Shown: positions 60,628 through 64,000 of the stretch, one piece after another | Position numbering within the stretch: the first letter of the stretch is position 1 | Layout of the letters: every line of letters starts with the position of its first letter | Assembly: GCA_023444095.1 (NCBI GenBank) | Contig: JAEZRP010000043.1 | Coordinates: 62,001-126,000 of the forward strand | Reading direction: 5' to 3' | Source: Bacillota bacterium | GTDB lineage: Bacteria > Bacillota > Clostridia > Christensenellales > Aristaeellaceae | Length of the DNA: 64,000 nt | Made by a program: the position numbers and the translations under genes | Notes under the pieces: model-generated | What the model was told of the DNA's origin: nothing | Seen by the model: the letters and a program-made list of their open reading frames with translations, nothing else | Databases searched by the model: none

Positions 60628-62256
60628 ATGGTTATCACCGAGATCCTCGAGAAAAACGCGCGCCTGTATCCGGACGACGTCGCACTCGTCGAGATCAACC
60701 CCGAGCAGCGCGAGACGAGAAGGACCTGGAAGGAGTACGATCTCATCGAGTCGCAGGGCGACCGCGCCTATCGTCGCGAGATCACCTGGCACGTGTTCAA
60801 CGAGAAGGCGAACCGCTTCGCCAATCTCCTCCTCGGAAGCGGCGTCAAAAGGGGCGACAAGATCGGCGTGCTCATGATGAACGGCCTCGAATGGCTGCCC
60901 GTCTACTTCGGCGTGCTGAAATCAGGTGCGATGGCGGTTCCGATGAACTTCCGCTACAGCCCGGACGAGATCCTCTACTGCGCGAACCTCGCGGACGTGG
61001 ACATTCTGGTATTCGGTCCGGAGTTCATCGGGCGCATCGAGGAGATCGCGGACAACCTGAACTGCCGCCTCCTCTACTGCGGCCCCGGCGTCACGCCCTC
61101 GTTCGCCGACAGCTACATAGAGCTTACCGCCAACTGCTCCTCCAAGACCCCGGAGGTTCCCATGGAGGAATCGGACGAGGCCGCCATCTACTTCTCTTCG
61201 GGCACGACCGGCTTTCCGAAGGCCATCCTTCACACCCACAAGAGCCTCATGCACGCGGTCTACACCGAACAGGCGCACCACGGCCAGACCAGGGAGGACA
61301 TCTTCCTGTGCATTCCGCCGCTCTACCACACGGGCGCGAAGATGCACTGGTTCGGGAGCTTTCTGGTGGGCGGCAAGGCGATCCTCCTGAAGGGCACGAA
61401 GCCTGAGTATATCCTCGACGCGGTGTCGAAGGAGAAGTGCTCCATCGTGTGGCTCCTGGTCCCGTGGGCGCAGGACATCCTCGCCTCGCTCGACCGGGGC
61501 GACCTCAAAATCGCCGACTACGACCTCACCCGCTGGCGGCTCATGCACATCGGCGCGCAGCCCGTGCCTCAGTCGCTCATCAGGAGGTGGCTCCAGTATT
61601 TCCCTCATCATCAGTACGACACCAACTACGGCCTCTCGGAATCCATCGGCCCCGGCTGTGTGCACCTGGGCATGGAGAATGTCCACAAGGTCGGCGCGAT
61701 CGGCATCCCCGGCTACGGCTGGCAGGCGAAGATCGTGGACGAGAAGGGCGAGATCGTGAACCGGGGAGACGTGGGCGAGCTGTGCGTCAAGGGCGACGGC
61801 GTGATGGTTTGCTACTACAAGGACCCCAAGGCGACGGCGGAGGTCCTGAAGGACGGCTGGCTCTTCACCGGCGACATGGCCATGCAGGATGAGGACGGAT
61901 TCATCTTCCTGGTCGATCGCAAGAAGGATGTCATCATTACCGGCGGCGAGAACATCTATCCCGTGCAGATCGAGGACTTCCTGAATGCCCATCCCTCCGT
62001 CAAGGACGTGGCGGTGATCGGACTCCCCGATTCGCGCCTCGGCGAGATCACCTGCGCGATCATCCAGATCGTACAGGGCCGCACGCTCACCGAGGAGGAA
62101 GTGGGCGAATACTGCAAGAAACTCCCGCGCTACAAGCGCCCGCGCGTCGTCATCTTCGCGGACGTGCCCAGAAACCCCACCGGCAAGATCGAGAAGCCCA
62201 AGCTGCGCAGGATGTACGGCGGCGAGGGACTCGTCGCGAATCAGAACAAGGGATAA
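60628..62256 (+). CDS. AMP-forming acyl-CoA synthetase/ligase (ANL superfamily)
   Basis: 542 residues. P-loop-like YFSSGTTGFPKAILHTHKSL (A3), then YGLSESIGPG (A5), GDMAMQDEDGFIFLVDRKKDVI (A7/A8 hinge) and a C-terminal catalytic Lys in NPTGKIEKPKLR (A10). It activates a carboxylic acid as acyl-AMP and passes it to CoA. The substrate pocket is not recognisable; nearest in style are medium/long-chain and aryl/carnitine-type CoA ligases. ATG 60628 follows GGAGG and lies 30 bases after the T-box terminator. Being first gene behind a T-box is unusual and suggests a substrate made from, or sharing fate with, an amino acid. There is no carrier-protein domain, so it is not a peptide synthetase. Confidence 0.9.
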   Translation: MVITEILEKNARLYPDDVALVEINPEQRETRRTWKEYDLIESQGDRAYRREITWHVFNEKANRFANLLLGSGVKRGDKIGVLMMNGLEWLPVYFGVLKSGAMAVPMNFRYSPDEILYCANLADVDILVFGPEFIGRIEEIADNLNCRLLYCGPGVTPSFADSYIELTANCSSKTPEVPMEESDEAAIYFSSGTTGFPKAILHTHKSLMHAVYTEQAHHGQTREDIFLCIPPLYHTGAKMHWFGSFLVGGKAILLKGTKPEYILDAVSKEKCSIVWLLVPWAQDILASLDRGDLKIADYDLTRWRLMHIGAQPVPQSLIRRWLQYFPHHQYDTNYGLSESIGPGCVHLGMENVHKVGAIGIPGYGWQAKIVDEKGEIVNRGDVGELCVKGDGVMVCYYKDPKATAEVLKDGWLFTGDMAMQDEDGFIFLVDRKKDVIITGGENIYPVQIEDFLNAHPSVKDVAVIGLPDSRLGEITCAIIQIVQGRTLTEEEVGEYCKKLPRYKRPRVVIFADVPRNPTGKIEKPKLRRMYGGEGLVANQNKG

Positions 62257-62292
62257 CCCAAGCGGCATTACGAGAATACGGAGGCATGAGAT

Positions 62293-63468
62293 ATGAATCG
62301 GTATGTCCGGCTGATCCTGGCGGTCGTCGCGCTTCTCCTCGCCGGAATCATTTACGCCTGGTCCTTCCTGAAGGTTCCGCTCGCCCAAAACGTATACCCG
62401 GACGCGAGCGCCGCACAGCTCCAGCTCAACTACACGCTGACCCTCTGTTTCTTCTGCCTGAGCGGCGTGCTCTCAGGCTCCCTCGCGAAGCTGATTCCCG
62501 CGCGCGTGCGCATGCTCTTCAGCGCGGCGCTGGTCGCGGGCGGGTTCGCCATCGTCTCCCAACTGGACGCGGGCGCGAGCCTGCTCCGGCTCTACGTGGG
62601 CTACGGTTTTCTCGCGGGCGCGGGCATCGGCATGGTGTACAACACCGTCATCTCCGTGACCAACGCCTGGTTCCCCGACCGCAAGGGCTTTGCCTCCGGC
62701 GCGATGATGCTCGGCTTCGGGTTTTCCGCAATGGTTCTCGGGAACCTCGCCGTGAAGCTTTTTGACACCTCCGTCGGCTGGCGTGGCACCTTCCTTTGGT
62801 ACGGCGTCGGCATCGGTGTGCTCCTGGCCGTCATCGGGCTTACGGTGCGGCTCCCGAAGCCGGGCGAGGTGCCCGCGCGCGCGGTGCAGGCCGCGACGGA
62901 CGGCAAGGATTTCTCGACCGGGCAGATGCTGAGGCGTCCCTCGTTCTGGCTTCTGTACGCCTTCTGCACCATGATCGGCATGGTCGGCGCGACCGCCATC
63001 GGCCAATCCAAGCAGTTCATGACGAGCATGAACGCATCCGCCGCAACCGTTGCGCTGGGCGCGAGCATGATCTCCGTCATGAACGGGCTCGGACGGCTCA
63101 TCTCGGGAACAATGTTTGATAAGATCGGGCTGCGCAAGACCCAGTACGTCAATAGTGTCGTGCTGATCCTCGCGCCCGTGACGATGCTCGTCGCCGTGAA
63201 GGCGGCCTCCCCGGCCATAGCGTTCATCGGGCTCTGCATGTGCGGCCTCGCCTACTCGTTCGCGCCCACGGTCACGTCGACGTTCACCCTCGCGTTCTTC
63301 GGGCGCAAGAATTTCCCGCTCAACTTCCCGGTTCTGACGCTCACGCTCATCCCCGCGTCCTTTGCGGCGACCGCCCTTGCGCCCATGAGCTACACGAACA
63401 CCTACCTCATCCTGACCGGCATCGCGGTGCTCGGCGCGGCGGTGAACCTGTTCATCAGAAAGGCGTAA
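62293..63468 (+). CDS. MFS transporter, OFA (oxalate/formate antiporter-like) family
   Basis: 391 residues, twelve membrane helices. YAWSFLKVPLAQNVYP in the first loop and GYGFLAGAGIGMVYNTVIS are OFA-type. NAWFPDRKGFASGAMMLGFG is the family motif, and GLGRLISGTMFDKIGLRK is the repeat in the second half. It probably imports or exchanges a small carboxylate, fitting the CoA ligase 36 bp upstream. ATG 62293 has GGAGG upstream. The following gene starts one base after its stop codon, so the operon is tight. Confidence 0.88.
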   Translation: MNRYVRLILAVVALLLAGIIYAWSFLKVPLAQNVYPDASAAQLQLNYTLTLCFFCLSGVLSGSLAKLIPARVRMLFSAALVAGGFAIVSQLDAGASLLRLYVGYGFLAGAGIGMVYNTVISVTNAWFPDRKGFASGAMMLGFGFSAMVLGNLAVKLFDTSVGWRGTFLWYGVGIGVLLAVIGLTVRLPKPGEVPARAVQAATDGKDFSTGQMLRRPSFWLLYAFCTMIGMVGATAIGQSKQFMTSMNASAATVALGASMISVMNGLGRLISGTMFDKIGLRKTQYVNSVVLILAPVTMLVAVKAASPAIAFIGLCMCGLAYSFAPTVTSTFTLAFFGRKNFPLNFPVLTLTLIPASFAATALAPMSYTNTYLILTGIAVLGAAVNLFIRKA

Positions 63469-63469
63469 T

Positions 63470-64000
63470 ATGTCATATTCAGACGGCTGGGCGGCCCTCA
63501 ATCTTGAAATGCCCGCGCGGGTGCCGCGCACGGAGTACTCCATCGCGGAGTACCACTTTCCGCTGATCCGGCGCGTAACCGGGCTCGACGTCTCCGATCA
63601 GTCGAGCGCCGCCGAGAAGGCGCGAGCCCGGCGGGCGATGCGCGAGGCGTGGAACTTCGATTTCTCGTGGAGCACGTATCTCGTGACCCAACTCCTCGAA
63701 AAAAAGCGCACCCGGATGGGGCACGCGGTGTACGGCGCGTCGGGCGCTGACAAAGATACGCGCATCGAGTGCCCCTTTGCCTCCCCCGAGGAGGCGCTGG
63801 CGTTCGATCCGCTCGAGACATACGGTCCCATCGACGAGGCCGCGCTGAAGGCTACATTCGAGGAGCACTACCGCAAGAACGTCGAAGGCCTCCCGAACGA
63901 GGTCAACATGACCGGGATCTATGTGACCCTGATCTCCGGACTCATCGAGATCTTCGGTTGGGAAATCATGCTTGAGGCGCTCGGAGACGATCCGGACGGC
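63470..64000 (+). CDS. uroporphyrinogen decarboxylase-family protein, N-terminal part (cut by window edge)
   Basis: The first 177 residues are visible. The LNLEMPARVPRTEYSIAEYHFPLI opening (residues 10-33) fits the UroD-like family, which includes haem UroD and many corrinoid-dependent methyltransferases (MtaA/MtbA-type). The length of the N-terminal region and the context (CoA ligase, transporter, no hem genes) favour a methyltransferase-like role over haem synthesis. The C-terminal part with the zinc site is outside the window, so this cannot be tested here. ATG 63470 follows the MFS stop by one base, with AAAGG upstream. Confidence 0.6.
   Translation, partial: MSYSDGWAALNLEMPARVPRTEYSIAEYHFPLIRRVTGLDVSDQSSAAEKARARRAMREAWNFDFSWSTYLVTQLLEKKRTRMGHAVYGASGADKDTRIECPFASPEEALAFDPLETYGPIDEAALKATFEEHYRKNVEGLPNEVNMTGIYVTLISGLIEIFGWEIMLEALGDDPDG

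Overview
The window is GC-rich (roughly 60 percent by eye), densely coded bacterial chromosome. Several features point to an endospore-forming, monoderm Firmicute of the class Clostridia, probably a gut-type lineage such as Oscillospirales or Christensenellales. These are a spoVAC-spoVAD-spoVAE operon, a glgC/glgD pair, a T-box leader, PadR- and MerR-type regulators, an LCP protein, tandem BY-kinases and consensus TTGACA/TATAAT promoters. The lineage below class is inference. I saw no tRNA, rRNA, CRISPR array, phage gene or transposase.

Layout. 1-7.8 kb: a DUF512 radical-SAM gene runs off the left edge, divergent from ppdK. Then come a very large MerR-type fusion regulator, a YeiL-like Crp/Fnr regulator and a YczE-type membrane protein. 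8-13.4 kb (minus): a glycogen operon glgC-glgD-glgA followed by a CbxX-type AAA+ ATPase. 13.4-18.8 kb: PadR plus a DUF4097 protein, a class A PBP, and a GT2-GtrA fusion. 18.9-20.9 kb: a small ORF and spoVAC-D-E, joined by ATGA overlaps. 20.9-27.2 kb (minus): CapA, then the run NusG-II / Gx transporter / PheB / beta-mannosidase / DegV. 27.3-31.2 kb (plus): ApbE, LCP, GlnRS. 31.5-40.5 kb (minus): a carbohydrate block with a LacZ-type beta-galactosidase, a ChvE/MmsA/MmsB-type sugar ABC transporter and a six-hairpin glycosidase-like protein. 40.6-49.5 kb: M24 peptidase, ABC-F protein, UDP-glucose dehydrogenase, lipase-like protein, GyrI-like protein, and a CotH/lamin-tail surface protein. 49.6-56.1 kb (minus): purB-purA, pyrG and glmS. 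56.4-60.2 kb (plus): an Ig-like anchored protein and two fused Wzz/BY-kinase proteins. 60.3-64 kb (plus): a T-box leader followed by an AMP-forming acyl-CoA ligase, an OFA-type MFS transporter and a UroD-family protein cut by the right edge.

Three things stand out. (1) A complete T-box riboswitch precedes an acyl-CoA ligase / transporter / UroD-family operon instead of an aminoacyl-tRNA synthetase or amino-acid biosynthesis gene. (2) A family of non-coding composite elements up to about 300 bp (terminal inverted hairpins around two inner hairpins) occupies at least six intergenic gaps. (3) An 840-residue MerR regulator carries a GyrI-like, a jelly-roll-like and a BtrH/C39-like region, and its own promoter has a 19-bp spacer and a 23-bp operator dyad. 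Many promoters here carry clear inverted repeats, so local regulation is unusually readable.
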